Shown here piece after piece: positions 37,633-47,133 of a DNA stretch of 60,568 nt. Below the pieces are notes generated by a model. It was not told where the DNA came from, made no database searches, and saw only the letters and a program-made list of their open reading frames with translations. Within the stretch, counting starts at the first letter, position 1, and each line of letters opens with the position of its first letter. Source of the stretch: an uncultured Bacteroidales bacterium (GTDB lineage Bacteria; Bacteroidota; Bacteroidia; Bacteroidales; UBA932); contig CASGDV010000107.1 of assembly GCA_949300335.1 (NCBI GenBank), positions 1-60,568 of the forward strand, read 5' to 3'. Position numbers and translations under genes: made by a program.

Positions 37633-39024
37633 CTACTGGTTTTTAAGGTTTTCCGCAGTATTTGTTTCATATTCCGATTCAAAGTCATCCAGGTCGTTGA
37701 GTGATTCGTTGAGATCCTCCGGTCCTATTATCGGCTCGGCATTATCCGATTCTTTCTCTATGTTTTCCTTTGCCATCTTGCTTATCGAAAGTATTATCCC
37801 GAATGCCACGCTGAATGCAAGAAAAGAGCTCTTTCCATGACTTACCAAAGGTAAGGTCTGTCCTGTAAGAAGGCCTATGTCCGCATTTATGAACATATGC
37901 ATCATTGCCTGTCCCGTAATGAGTACGGTCAGTCCTGCGACAGCCGTTTTCGCGAACTGGTTTTCGCATGAACGTACTATCAGTGACCCCCTGGCAAGCA
38001 GACTCGTATAAAGTATGACTATCAGTATACCTCCGAGCAGACCGTATTCTTCTATTATGAAACTGAACATATAATCGCTGAATATCAATGGAACGACATA
38101 TTTCTGCGTACTCTGTCCCGGACCCTTTCCAAGAATTCCTCCTTCCTTTATTGCAAGTTTTGCACTTTCCGGCTGCTTTATCTTGTCCAGCACCTCCTGA
38201 AATTCGATGGTCCCCGGCTTGAGGTCTTCAATGACTTTTCTGTCGTCCTGGAGGGTAAGGCGGTTCATTGCCGTACCTATTCTCGGGAAGAAATTGCCTC
38301 CGCTTATGAAATATGCTCCGATTGCGAGGCCGAGAAACATGATGCATACTGCTCCCAAAGTCAGTATGTGCTTGAAATTCACCCCGCCGACCATTGTCGT
38401 TATGAACATTATCAGACCGATGAACAGGGAACTGGAGACACTTCCTTTGAGTATGCAGCCTAGAACGAACAATATCGGCAGGAAAATGTATATCCAGATT
38501 TTTGCCGTCCTTGATTTCATCCACCTGAAGAGCCTGTATCTTGAAGATAGTCTGTCTGCTATGGCAAACGAATCGTTCTTCAATGCATGGGTAGCCCATG
38601 AAAGATACATTACCATCAGAACTTTTACCATTTCATAGACATGGACCTGAACGCCGGCTATCCTTAATGTTCTGACTGCTCCGTTGATTTCTTCACTGCC
38701 TATGCCCAGAACGAGACAGGCCAGCAATAAGGCTGAGATAATGAAACCGAATTGCGATATCCACCTGAACACGGCTATGTAAGGTATCCAGCAGCAGAAA
38801 ATGATAATAAAAAGCCCTCCGGCAACTACATACATCTGCTCCCTGAATATGTCGAGTCTCGACACGTCGTCACGCACGAGAAGGGTTGTCGAGGAGAAAA
38901 TGGTGATTATGGAGAACATTATCAGCATTATGACAATCATCCATATGACCTTATCTCCCTTGATATTGTCAATGACGTTCCAGAATCCTTTTTTTTCTGC
39001 GATTATGTCTTTTTTTTCCGTCAT
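37633..39024 (-). CDS. ftsW: FtsW, septal peptidoglycan glycosyltransferase
   Basis: 463 residues of the SEDS family with about ten membrane segments; GGILGKGPGQSTQKYVVPL and DYMFSFIIEEYGLLGG contain the conserved loop residues. It polymerises lipid II with FtsI. The C-terminal 50 residues are strongly acidic and probably cytoplasmic. It overlaps murD by 4 bp. Confidence 0.94.
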   Translation of the reverse strand: MTEKKDIIAEKKGFWNVIDNIKGDKVIWMIVIMLIMFSIITIFSSTTLLVRDDVSRLDIFREQMYVVAGGLFIIIFCCWIPYIAVFRWISQFGFIISALLLACLVLGIGSEEINGAVRTLRIAGVQVHVYEMVKVLMVMYLSWATHALKNDSFAIADRLSSRYRLFRWMKSRTAKIWIYIFLPILFVLGCILKGSVSSSLFIGLIMFITTMVGGVNFKHILTLGAVCIMFLGLAIGAYFISGGNFFPRIGTAMNRLTLQDDRKVIEDLKPGTIEFQEVLDKIKQPESAKLAIKEGGILGKGPGQSTQKYVVPLIFSDYMFSFIIEEYGLLGGILIVILYTSLLARGSLIVRSCENQFAKTAVAGLTVLITGQAMMHMFINADIGLLTGQTLPLVSHGKSSFLAFSVAFGIILSISKMAKENIEKESDNAEPIIGPEDLNESLNDLDDFESEYETNTAENLKNQ

Positions 39025-40355
39025 AGATTTCTGACCGCTTCTTTGAATTGTCTGCCTCTGTCTTCATAGTTCTTGAAAAGGTCGAAGCTTGCACAGCATG
39101 GCGAGAGCAGCACTACGTCACCGGCAACAGCCAGTCCGGCAGCTATCCCGACGGCTTCTTTTGCGGAACCGGCATCATGCATGACCGGGACGATGTCTCC
39201 GAAGGCTTCATGGATTTTCCTGTTGTCTACGCCCATGCATACAATCGCCTTGACCTTTTCTCTTGCGAGGTCCTTCAATACGCTGTAGTCGTTGCCCTTG
39301 TCTGTACCTCCGACTATCCAGATAACAGGTCTTGTCTGGCATTCAAGAGCATACCATGCGGCATCTACATTTGTTGCCTTGGAATCGTTTATATAAAGCA
39401 CATCCTTAATGCTAAGAACTTTTTCGAGCCTGTGCTCAACAGCCTGGAAAGTTGACAAACTTTGCCTGATTGTGTCATTGTCAATATCCATAACTTTGCC
39501 GGCAATGGCGGCAGCCATGGAATTGTATACATTGTGCTTTCCTCCCAGCGCGAGTTCCTTTATGAAAATGTCACATTCTTCATTCCTGTATTTCACTACC
39601 ATCCGATCATCTTTCAGGAATGCACCTTCCTCCACTTCCGTCTTTTGTGTGAATGGAAGTTTCTTGGCCTTTACAACAATCTGGTTAAGATGGTTGATTG
39701 TTATTTCATCGTCGGAGCAGAAGATGAAACAGTCATTGCTGTCCATGTTTCTTGTAATCCTGAATTTAGCCTTGACATAGTTCTCCATCTTGTGGTCGTA
39801 TCTGTCGAGGTGGTCCGGGGTTATGTTGGTTATTATGGCAATGTCGGCTTTGAAGTCGTACATGTTGTCCAGTTGGAAACTGCTGAGTTCCAGTACATAT
39901 ATGTCATAATGTTCAGTGGCTACCTGATATGCGTAACTTTTGCCGATATTTCCTCCGAGGCCGACGTTGAGGCCTGCCTGCTGCAGCAGATAGTAAATCA
40001 GCGATGTTGTTGTCGTCTTTCCGTTGCTTCCGGTTATGCATATCTTTTTCGCACTGTCGTATCTGCCTGCGAATTCTATTTCGGATATTATGCCGGTACC
40101 CTGTTCCCGGAGTTTACGTATTATCGGGGCGGTCTGTGGTATGCCCGGGCTTTTGATGACTTCGTCAGCATTTAGAATGAGTGATTCAGTATGACCGCCG
40201 TCTTCATACGGTATTCCCCATTCGTTCAACATGTCGACGTATTTCTGCTCTATTTTCCCCTTGTCGGACAGAAACACATCGAAACCTTTTGTCTTTGCAA
40301 GAATAGCGGATCCTGTTCCGCTTTCTCCTCCTCCTAAAATGACGATTCTTGACAT
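39021..40355 (-). CDS. murD: UDP-N-acetylmuramoylalanine--D-glutamate ligase
   Basis: 444 residues. VILGGGESGTGSAILAK at the start, ITGSNGKTTTTSLIYYLL for ATP, HRLEKVLSIKDVLYINDSKATN as the Mur-ligase C-terminal signature. Adds D-Glu to UDP-MurNAc-L-Ala. Confidence 0.96.
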   Translation of the reverse strand: MSRIVILGGGESGTGSAILAKTKGFDVFLSDKGKIEQKYVDMLNEWGIPYEDGGHTESLILNADEVIKSPGIPQTAPIIRKLREQGTGIISEIEFAGRYDSAKKICITGSNGKTTTTSLIYYLLQQAGLNVGLGGNIGKSYAYQVATEHYDIYVLELSSFQLDNMYDFKADIAIITNITPDHLDRYDHKMENYVKAKFRITRNMDSNDCFIFCSDDEITINHLNQIVVKAKKLPFTQKTEVEEGAFLKDDRMVVKYRNEECDIFIKELALGGKHNVYNSMAAAIAGKVMDIDNDTIRQSLSTFQAVEHRLEKVLSIKDVLYINDSKATNVDAAWYALECQTRPVIWIVGGTDKGNDYSVLKDLAREKVKAIVCMGVDNRKIHEAFGDIVPVMHDAGSAKEAVGIAAGLAVAGDVVLLSPCCASFDLFKNYEDRGRQFKEAVRNL

Positions 40356-40366
40356 ATCGATTCTCT

Positions 40367-41674
40367 TTAACGAACTTTCAACAAGGCTATGGTCAGCACA
40401 GCCAGAATTATCCCTGAAATCCAGAATCTGGTTACAATTTTTGCTTCCGGAAGAGCTCTTCCGGGATACTGAATCAGCGCGGGGACACCTTCTTTCTGGA
40501 AATGATGGTGGATAGGTGTCATTTTGAACACCCTCCGGCCTTCTCCGTATTTACGTTTGGTATATTTGAAATAGCATCTCTGTATCATTACGGACAATGT
40601 CTCCACAAAGAAGATTCCGCACAATATCGGGAGCAGAAGCTCCTTTCTGATCAGGATTGCGCATACGCCTATTATTCCTCCTATTGCTAGACTTCCAGTG
40701 TCTCCCATGAATACAAAGGCAGGATAAGAGTTGTGCCAGAGGAAGCCTATCAGTGCTCCGACGAAAGCCGACATGAATACGGCTATTTCACCTGTCCCCG
40801 GAATATACATGATGTTCAGATATTCCGCATTCAGTATGTTGCCCGACAGATAGGCGAAGATTCCCAGTACGGTTCCCACGATTGCCGAGGTTCCGGTGGC
40901 CAGACCGTCCATCCCGTCCGTGAGATTCGTCCCGTTCGAGCAGGCTGTAATGACTATGACTATCATGACCACATATATGAACCATTTGAAATACCAGCCC
41001 AGCTTGCCTTTGAACGGAGACAATGCCTTATAGTCGAATTCATGGCTTTTGACGAAAGGAATCGTGGTTTTGGTACTCTTTATCACGTCTTCGAGTTTCC
41101 ATGAACTGTTTTCCACATAAATGTCGGTGTCTATGTCTATTTCTATTTCATCCTGTGACACTATCTGTTCTTCCGACGACATGTCAGCCGGCACCTTTTC
41201 CCTGACAACAATATCGTTGTTGAAACATACCGTCAACGCTATCCCGAGCCCGAGCAGGATTTGTCCAAGGAGCTTTTTTCTTTCGCTGAGGCCGTTCTTG
41301 TCGTGTTTGAACACTTTTATGTAGTCGTCAACAAAGCCGAGACCCCCGAGCCAGACTGTGCTTATGATGAGCAGTATGATATATATGTTGGTAAGTTTTG
41401 CGAAAAGCAGTACGCCGACCAGCAGAGCCAGAATTATAATAATGCCTCCCATCGTTGGAGTCCCTTTTTTCTGAAGCTGCCCTTCGAGGCCGAGGTCCCT
41501 GATTTCCTCACCTATCTGTGCCTTCTGCAATTTACGTATTATCCTTTTCCCTGCAATCAGAGCGAAAAGCAGGGAGGCTACGCTTGCCGCCATTGCCCGG
41601 AATGACAGGTATGACAGAAGTCCGGCACCCGGAATATCGTATTCCTTCAGTAATTCGAATAAATGATATATCAT
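40367..41674 (-). CDS. mraY: Phospho-MurNAc-pentapeptide translocase
   Basis: 435 residues with about ten membrane segments; [21 protein letters not shown] contains the catalytic Asp pair and [20 protein letters not shown] the second active-site loop. Compared with E. coli MraY (360) it carries an extra acidic segment of about 75 residues (near 155-230; [20 protein letters not shown]), located between membrane segments. Makes lipid I. Confidence 0.95.
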   Translation of the reverse strand: MIYHLFELLKEYDIPGAGLLSYLSFRAMAASVASLLFALIAGKRIIRKLQKAQIGEEIRDLGLEGQLQKKGTPTMGGIIIILALLVGVLLFAKLTNIYIILLIISTVWLGGLGFVDDYIKVFKHDKNGLSERKKLLGQILLGLGIALTVCFNNDIVVREKVPADMSSEEQIVSQDEIEIDIDTDIYVENSSWKLEDVIKSTKTTIPFVKSHEFDYKALSPFKGKLGWYFKWFIYVVMIVIVITACSNGTNLTDGMDGLATGTSAIVGTVLGIFAYLSGNILNAEYLNIMYIPGTGEIAVFMSAFVGALIGFLWHNSYPAFVFMGDTGSLAIGGIIGVCAILIRKELLLPILCGIFFVETLSVMIQRCYFKYTKRKYGEGRRVFKMTPIHHHFQKEGVPALIQYPGRALPEAKIVTRFWISGIILAVLTIALLKVR

Positions 41675-41684
41675 TGTCAGTCTG

Positions 41685-43166
41685 TTATTTCAATTCCATG
41701 TCTCTGAACACCCCAAGGACAATTTCCCTTTCATCGAAATGCCTTTTTTCGGTTCCGATTATCTGATATGTTTCGTGGCCCTTCCCGGCAAGAAGGATAG
41801 TGGAACTGTCTTTGGCAGTCATTATTGCAGTCCTTATGGCTTCTTCCCTGTTTTCGATGAAAATACTTTTCGAAATGCCTTTCCTGTCCATCCCAGCCTT
41901 TATATCGTTCATGATATCCACGGTTTCTTCAAGCCTGCTGTTGTCAGAAGTGACTATGATTCTGTCGGCCATGTTCTGTGCCAGCTGTCCCATTTCAGGC
42001 CTTTTGCTTTTGTCTCTGTTCCCTCCGCATCCGAACAGGCATACCAGCTCCCTCTCCGGGGCGATTTCCCTCAATGTCTTCAGGACATTTTCCAAAGCAT
42101 CCGGTGTGTGTGCATAGTCGATTACGACGGAAATGTCGCGCGGACCTCTCAGTGTTTCCAGCCTTCCCGGTGCAGATTCGAGTCTGCTCAGAGAAAGCAG
42201 GACTTCATCCTGTGATGCTCCAAGCGTGATTGCAGTAGTGTATATGGCCAGCAGGTTGTATGCATTGTGAAGTCCTATCAGCCTGCACCATATCTCATTC
42301 CCGTCTATTTTGAGCTGCATCCCGTCAAAGCTTTCTTCCATAATCCGGCAATAATGGTCAGCCAGGCCTTTGCAGGAGTATGTGATGATTTTGGCAGCCG
42401 TATTCTGTACCATGACCATTCCGTTCTTGTCATCTGCATTGGTAATGGCGAAAGCCTCGGGAGAAAGCATGTCGAAGAACATCTTCTTGCATCTCAGATA
42501 TTCGGCGAATGTCTTGTGATAGTCGAGATGGTCATGGGTCAGATTCGAGAAAATTCCCGCCTTGAATTCAAGACCTGCGACTCTTTCCTGCTCCACTCCT
42601 ATCGAACTGACTTCCATGAAGCAGTATTCGCAGCCTGTATCGGCCATTTCGGCAAGAAGCGAATTGATTGTTATCGGATCCGATGTCGTATTGACAGCCT
42701 CGCTGCATTTGCCGCCGACATAGTTGGCTATAGTGGAGAGAAGCCCGCACCTGTAGCCGAGTGAAGTGAACATCCTGTACAGGAGGGTGACGGTTGTCGT
42801 TTTGCCGTTGGTCCCCGTGATTCCCACAAGGTTTATCTTTTTTGAAGGATTGTCATAATAATTCGCAGCACAGATGGCAAGAGCATGTCTGGATGAACTT
42901 ACCCTGACTGTCGTGACTTTTCCTGAACCGGCGGCCTTAAGCTGTTCCTCCAGTTTCTCTTCATTTTCATATACGATGGCGGCCGCTCCGTTTGCAACGG
43001 CCTTTTCGATAAAGTCATGTCCGTCAATGGAAAAACCGCTGACGGCGATGAAAAGGGATCCTTGGGTGATTTTCCGCGAATCGTTGCCGATACCGGATAT
43101 TTCTATGTCCGTGTTTCCCTTGACGGATATTGCTCCGCATGATTCTATGATATTTTTCAGCTTCAT
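41685..43166 (-). CDS. murE: UDP-MurNAc-tripeptide synthetase
   Basis: 493 residues. ATP loop [46 protein letters not shown]. The amino-acid specificity motif, DNPR in meso-diaminopimelate-adding enzymes, reads DNSR here; the Arg that recognises DAP is kept, so meso-DAP remains the best guess but is not certain. Overlaps ftsI by 4 bp. Confidence 0.94.
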   Translation of the reverse strand: MKLKNIIESCGAISVKGNTDIEISGIGNDSRKITQGSLFIAVSGFSIDGHDFIEKAVANGAAAIVYENEEKLEEQLKAAGSGKVTTVRVSSSRHALAICAANYYDNPSKKINLVGITGTNGKTTTVTLLYRMFTSLGYRCGLLSTIANYVGGKCSEAVNTTSDPITINSLLAEMADTGCEYCFMEVSSIGVEQERVAGLEFKAGIFSNLTHDHLDYHKTFAEYLRCKKMFFDMLSPEAFAITNADDKNGMVMVQNTAAKIITYSCKGLADHYCRIMEESFDGMQLKIDGNEIWCRLIGLHNAYNLLAIYTTAITLGASQDEVLLSLSRLESAPGRLETLRGPRDISVVIDYAHTPDALENVLKTLREIAPERELVCLFGCGGNRDKSKRPEMGQLAQNMADRIIVTSDNSRLEETVDIMNDIKAGMDRKGISKSIFIENREEAIRTAIMTAKDSSTILLAGKGHETYQIIGTEKRHFDEREIVLGVFRDMELK

Positions 43167-45259
43167 CTTAACCTGATTGTTACTGTTTCACCTTTCCTGT
43201 TTTTGCTTCCTGCTGCCGGTGTCTGGGAGTATACATGTCCCATACCTTCGTAAGAACACCTGTATCCGCAGTTCTCTATGCTGTAGATAGCATCCATCAG
43301 GCCCATTCCCTTTACATCAGGGACTTCCGTGATTCCGTCGGATCCGTCCTGTATGGCGGCAGTCCGCATCTTCGGGACACTTCCCCGGCTCTTGATTTCA
43401 TTGCCCCATTCATCTTTCAGGGAATATGTGTCGTTGACTATTTCCCTGAATACGGGAAGGGCATATTGCGCTCCATAGAAGTTTTTGTTTGTGAGTTTCG
43501 AGTATATGACGACTATGGTCGTATATTTCGGATCCTCGTACGGGTAGAAGCCTACAAATGTTGCCTGATGCTGCCTGCGTCCGCTGCCGTCCTTGTACAC
43601 GACCTTTTTCTTGTTTCCGACTGTTGTCTCGAAAGTGATCTGTGCCGTACCGGTTTTTCCCGCAACTCCGCATTTGGCGTTTTTAAGTCCTCGTCCCGTA
43701 CCATCGAGCACAACCTGTCTCAAGGCTTCCGTAAGCTTTTCCGCGGTTCTTCTCGAACAGATGGAACCGTTCAGCACCTTCGGCTTGAAACTTTCTACAA
43801 TCCCTCCTTCCTTTTCTATGGATTCTACTATATAAGGCTTCATGAGCTTGCCTTTGTTAGCTATACCGTTATAGAACATCGCGATATGGAGAGGCGTTTC
43901 AAGAACGGTATATCCTATGGCTATTGAAGGAAGTGCGGTACCGCTCCACTGCGGGGATCCCGGGGACGGTATGACTGGAGACGCAAGTCCCTGGAGGTCG
44001 AAGTCGAAAGGCTCATTGAGCTTGTACTCATAAAACTTGTCAAGGAAACGTTTCGGATTGTCTTCATAATTCTGGCATACCAGATATCTGAATACATGGT
44101 TCGAGGATATTTCGAGTCCGCGTACTACTGAAATCGTATCTGTGTTCATCTCCATCAGATATTCATCCTTCATAATCTGCCCCTTGTACTTCCACTTCCC
44201 CCTGAATGTAGGGACTATCGTTTCAAGGTCAGCCTTGCCGTCTTCAATCAGGGTCATCAGTGAAGCCAGTTTGAAGACAGAACCCGGATCGCCGGCCCGT
44301 CCTATTGCATAATTGTATGTTTCTCCTACCGTATTGTCCTTGTCATTCCGCTTGATGTTGACCATTGCCCGGATTGCACCGGTATGTACGTCCATGACTA
44401 TGGCGCATCCTCCTTCTATATCAGGATTTCCCTGAACCATATTCCTCAGTGACCGGTCGGCAATGTCCTGGATGTCTATGTCAAGTGTGGTACGGATGTC
44501 GTATCCGTTCTCAACCTTTACCATAGTGCTGTCATAATTCCTTATCCAGCCATGGTTGTCGGTTTCCTTCATCCATATGACACCTTCCTTCCCGTGCAGG
44601 GCATAGTTGTATTTTCCTTCGATACCGACCCTGTCGTTGGTCAGAGTATTGTTGTTTTTTACATAGCCGATGACCCTTCTTGCCAATGCTCCGTACGGAT
44701 ATTGTCTGGTGTCGAATTTCTCGACAATCATTCCTCCTTTGTAGCCTGGCTCGTTGAACAAAGGCAGTTGTTTCAGTTTCAGCAGGGTGCCATGGTCGAT
44801 AGCCGTGCCTATCTTTACATATTTCCTGTTGTTTCTCCGCCCGCTCATTATCAGGGAATAATATCCTTCGGCGCTCCGGTCCCTGAACGTTTCCGCGAGA
44901 CCTTGTGACAGTTTACGGGCCTTTTCCTGCCATTCCTTTTCCTTTTTCTTGTCTTTTTTCTTTTCAAAGACATCCTTCTGCACCGTGCAGTCCATATATA
45001 TCTGGTACATCGGGGTGGAAGAAGCGAGAAGTCTTCCGTCATGAGCCAGAATGGAACCCCTTATCGGGTCTGTGGTCTGTTTCCTTACCCTTGCGCTTAT
45101 ATACTTTTCAAGTTTCGGATTAGGCTTATAGAACAACTGTATATATGCCAGCCTTCCGATCAGCACGACTCCCGCAAACAGAAACATGACGTACAGCCAG
45201 AACAGGAAAACTCCTGTTCCGTCTCTCTTTGGCCTGTTTATGTCATTTATTCCGCTCAT
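43163..45259 (-). CDS. ftsI: FtsI/PBP3-type septal transpeptidase with C-terminal PASTA domain
   Basis: 698 residues. One N-terminal membrane helix (18-40), a pedestal domain, then the transpeptidase domain with Ser327-Val-Phe-Lys330, the SSN motif (LEISSNHVF) and GKTGTAQ. A single PASTA domain ends the protein (about 640-698, EVPDVKGMGLMDAI). Cross-links septal peptidoglycan with FtsW. A charged K/E-rich loop near 95-115 is unusual but not disruptive. Confidence 0.95.
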   Translation of the reverse strand: MSGINDINRPKRDGTGVFLFWLYVMFLFAGVVLIGRLAYIQLFYKPNPKLEKYISARVRKQTTDPIRGSILAHDGRLLASSTPMYQIYMDCTVQKDVFEKKKDKKKEKEWQEKARKLSQGLAETFRDRSAEGYYSLIMSGRRNNRKYVKIGTAIDHGTLLKLKQLPLFNEPGYKGGMIVEKFDTRQYPYGALARRVIGYVKNNNTLTNDRVGIEGKYNYALHGKEGVIWMKETDNHGWIRNYDSTMVKVENGYDIRTTLDIDIQDIADRSLRNMVQGNPDIEGGCAIVMDVHTGAIRAMVNIKRNDKDNTVGETYNYAIGRAGDPGSVFKLASLMTLIEDGKADLETIVPTFRGKWKYKGQIMKDEYLMEMNTDTISVVRGLEISSNHVFRYLVCQNYEDNPKRFLDKFYEYKLNEPFDFDLQGLASPVIPSPGSPQWSGTALPSIAIGYTVLETPLHIAMFYNGIANKGKLMKPYIVESIEKEGGIVESFKPKVLNGSICSRRTAEKLTEALRQVVLDGTGRGLKNAKCGVAGKTGTAQITFETTVGNKKKVVYKDGSGRRQHQATFVGFYPYEDPKYTTIVVIYSKLTNKNFYGAQYALPVFREIVNDTYSLKDEWGNEIKSRGSVPKMRTAAIQDGSDGITEVPDVKGMGLMDAIYSIENCGYRCSYEGMGHVYSQTPAAGSKNRKGETVTIRLR

Positions 45260-45262
45260 TTG

Positions 45263-45601
45263 TCATTTCCTTATTCTGTCGGCAGGCTTCTCAGGGATGT
45301 CAACTTCCGAACCCATCTGCTTAAGCAATGTCTGGATAGTGGTTATCCTGTCGTAACTTACCAGTTCGCAATTCTTCTGGGCATGATATATTCTCAGGTC
45401 CTCGATGACTTTCTTGTTCTTTTCCATCCTGAGCATTGTCTGCTCTATTTCCAGATTGGTCCATATCAATGACCATACGAGAAAGAACAGATAGAGAATC
45501 TGCATAAAGTATCTGTCAAAGTGCAATCTGAGGAGGAATTCTCCGCGGAGTATTGCCTTTATGCTGTTCTGTGTCGCTTCCCTTATTTTTGCCGCATTCA
45601 T
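45263..45601 (-). CDS. ftsL: FtsL-like small division protein
   Basis: 112 residues: short cytoplasmic region, one membrane helix (about 33-49), then a periplasmic coiled coil with heptad-like L/I spacing. The call rests on topology and on the position between rsmH and ftsI. It would form the FtsQLB bridge. Overlaps rsmH by 4 bp; 3 bp from ftsI. Confidence 0.8.
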   Translation of the reverse strand: MNAAKIREATQNSIKAILRGEFLLRLHFDRYFMQILYLFFLVWSLIWTNLEIEQTMLRMEKNKKVIEDLRIYHAQKNCELVSYDRITTIQTLLKQMGSEVDIPEKPADRIRK

Positions 45602-46503
45602 GATTTTTCAGCTATTCTTAGTTTTGCACTTCTTGCTCTGGTGTTGTTTCTTATTTCGTCTTCTTTCGGGAGTACAGGTTTTCGGTTTACCGCTTTGAGC
45701 GGGGCTTCCGTATTCCCGTATATGTCCTTCATGACCGTCCCGTCCACATTACCCCCTCTTATGAAATTTTTCACCATCCGGTCTTCGAGCGAATGGTAGG
45801 TAATGATTACGAGTCTCCCTCCCTTATGCAGTGATTTGGCTGCTCCCGAAAGGAATTTCTCGAGGGATTTCATCTCCTGGTTCACTTCTATTCTCAGAGA
45901 CTGGTATACCTTTGCCAGATATTTGTGGTCGGCGTAAGCAGGCAGTGCCTTTTCTATGGCGCTTCTCAGATCCGAAGTAGTGCTTATTGCCCGTTCCGTC
46001 CTGTATCTGCATATCAGGCCGGCGAGTTTCCTGCTGTTCTCCAGTTCGCCGTAGAGCCGGAACAGTTTTTCCAGTCCGATTTCATCATAAGTGTTCAGTA
46101 TGTCAGCTGCAGTAATGTCCGAAGATGTGTTCATTCTCATGTCAAGCGGCGCATCATATCTGAACGAGAACCCTCTTTCCGCAGTGTCAAACTGGTGCGA
46201 TGAAACACCGAGGTCGGCAAGTATGCCGTCTATCCCGTCGGAATATCCCTTGTACAGGATATAATTGTGGATGAAACGGAAGTTGTTATGAATCAATTCG
46301 AGGCGCGGATCATCAATGCGATTTGCAATGGCATCGCTGTCACGGTCGAAGGCGATGACCCTACCGTCCGGCGATAAGCGTGAAAGAATACCGGCGGTGT
46401 GGCCACCTCCTCCGAAAGTGGCATCGGTGTATATGCCCGATTCATTTGTTATCAGTGCTGTGATGGATTCCTCGAAGAGGACTGGGTTGTGATATTCAGA
46501 CAT
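45598..46503 (-). CDS. rsmH: 16S rRNA (cytosine(1402)-N4)-methyltransferase
   Basis: 301 residues. SAM-binding DATFGGGGHTAGIL near residue 27, then DGILADLGVSSHQFD and the C-terminal VITYHSLEDRMVKNFIR signature of RsmH/MraW. Methylates C1402 in the ribosomal P site. Confidence 0.96.
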   Translation of the reverse strand: MSEYHNPVLFEESITALITNESGIYTDATFGGGGHTAGILSRLSPDGRVIAFDRDSDAIANRIDDPRLELIHNNFRFIHNYILYKGYSDGIDGILADLGVSSHQFDTAERGFSFRYDAPLDMRMNTSSDITAADILNTYDEIGLEKLFRLYGELENSRKLAGLICRYRTERAISTTSDLRSAIEKALPAYADHKYLAKVYQSLRIEVNQEMKSLEKFLSGAAKSLHKGGRLVIITYHSLEDRMVKNFIRGGNVDGTVMKDIYGNTEAPLKAVNRKPVLPKEDEIRNNTRARSAKLRIAEKS

Positions 46504-46515
46504 ACTGCAGACCTC

Positions 46516-46968
46516 CTATCTTATTTCAGACAGTGTCTCAGCAAGATTTATGTATTCTTCATTGGAAATACCGGCAGCCTCATATCTGTCTTTTGCCCAT
46601 ATCTCGATTTTATGGTCATTGCCGGAGAACACCATTTCCTTGTCGACACCTATCGATTCCAACATTTTTTTGGGAATGCTTATGCGTCCCAATTTCGAGT
46701 CAGGTTCGACCAAAGCCCTGTTCCGCATATATTCCCTCCAGAACATAGCGTGCTGCCTGTTGAAGAAATTAAGTTTGGACTTTACTTCTTCCGATTGTCT
46801 TTCCCATTCGGCATAGGTGTACATTTCGAGGCAGTCGGAGAAAATGTCTTTCTTTATTACAAATCTCATGTCTCCATCGGCAGGCATGAGCCCCTTGAAG
46901 GCAGACGGAAAAACCACCCTGCCCTTGTCGTCGACTCTAGCATTATATTCACCGATGAATTTGACCAT
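46516..46968 (-). CDS. mraZ: MraZ transcriptional regulator
   Basis: 150 residues with two AbrB-like MraZ domains: GEYNARVDDKGRVVFPSAFK near the start and EPDSKLGRISIPKKML in the second half; both keep the conserved DxKGR-type loop, the second slightly altered. In other bacteria MraZ represses its own dcw promoter by binding direct repeats. Matching repeats lie upstream at 47011-47045. First gene of the dcw cluster. Confidence 0.95.
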   Translation of the reverse strand: MVKFIGEYNARVDDKGRVVFPSAFKGLMPADGDMRFVIKKDIFSDCLEMYTYAEWERQSEEVKSKLNFFNRQHAMFWREYMRNRALVEPDSKLGRISIPKKMLESIGVDKEMVFSGNDHKIEIWAKDRYEAAGISNEEYINLAETLSEIR

Positions 46969-46992
46969 AATATACTTTCACGCTATTCACCG

Positions 46993-47045
46993 CAAAAGTA
47001 GGAAATATTTTTCCACTTTATTCCATTTTTTTACAAATTTTTCCA
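46993..47045 (-). promoter_or_regulatory. mraZ promoter with MraZ-type direct-repeat operator
   Basis: Minus strand -7 TACTTTTG (46993-47000), 25 bp before the mraZ ATG. Immediately upstream, plus-strand units TTCCA (47011-47015), TTCCA (47021-47025), TTACA (47031-47035) and TTCCA (47041-47045) repeat at an exact 10-bp period, i.e. TGGAA/TGTAA on the coding strand with 5-bp spacers. MraZ of E. coli and Mycoplasma binds TGGGA-like repeats with 5-bp spacers, so the geometry agrees. The repeats cover the expected -33 position. Confidence 0.7.
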
Positions 47046-47086
47046 CAATGTTATCAACACTGCGGCTGCGGCTGATTTTTTTTCAT

Positions 47087-47094
47087 TAGTTTTG
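47087..47094 (+). promoter_or_regulatory. -7 element of the M23 peptidase gene
   Basis: TAGTTTTG fits TAnnTTTG, 39 bp before the ATG; it diverges from the mraZ promoter 86 bp away. A small inverted repeat TCCGTA-GATTT-TACGGA (47103-47119) falls in the leader. Confidence 0.45.
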
Positions 47095-47133
47095 CATCTG
47101 CGTCCGTAGATTTTACGGAACCATAAAAATATT

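Noticed and set aside
39462-40175. 237-codon plus-strand frame opposite murD
   Set aside because: Antisense shadow without domains; murD motifs are complete on the minus strand.
47051-47059. DnaA-box-like TTATCAACA between mraZ and the M23 gene
   Set aside because: Single site with a mismatch to TTATCCACA, no cluster, no dnaA/dnaN or AT-rich unwinding region; not an origin.
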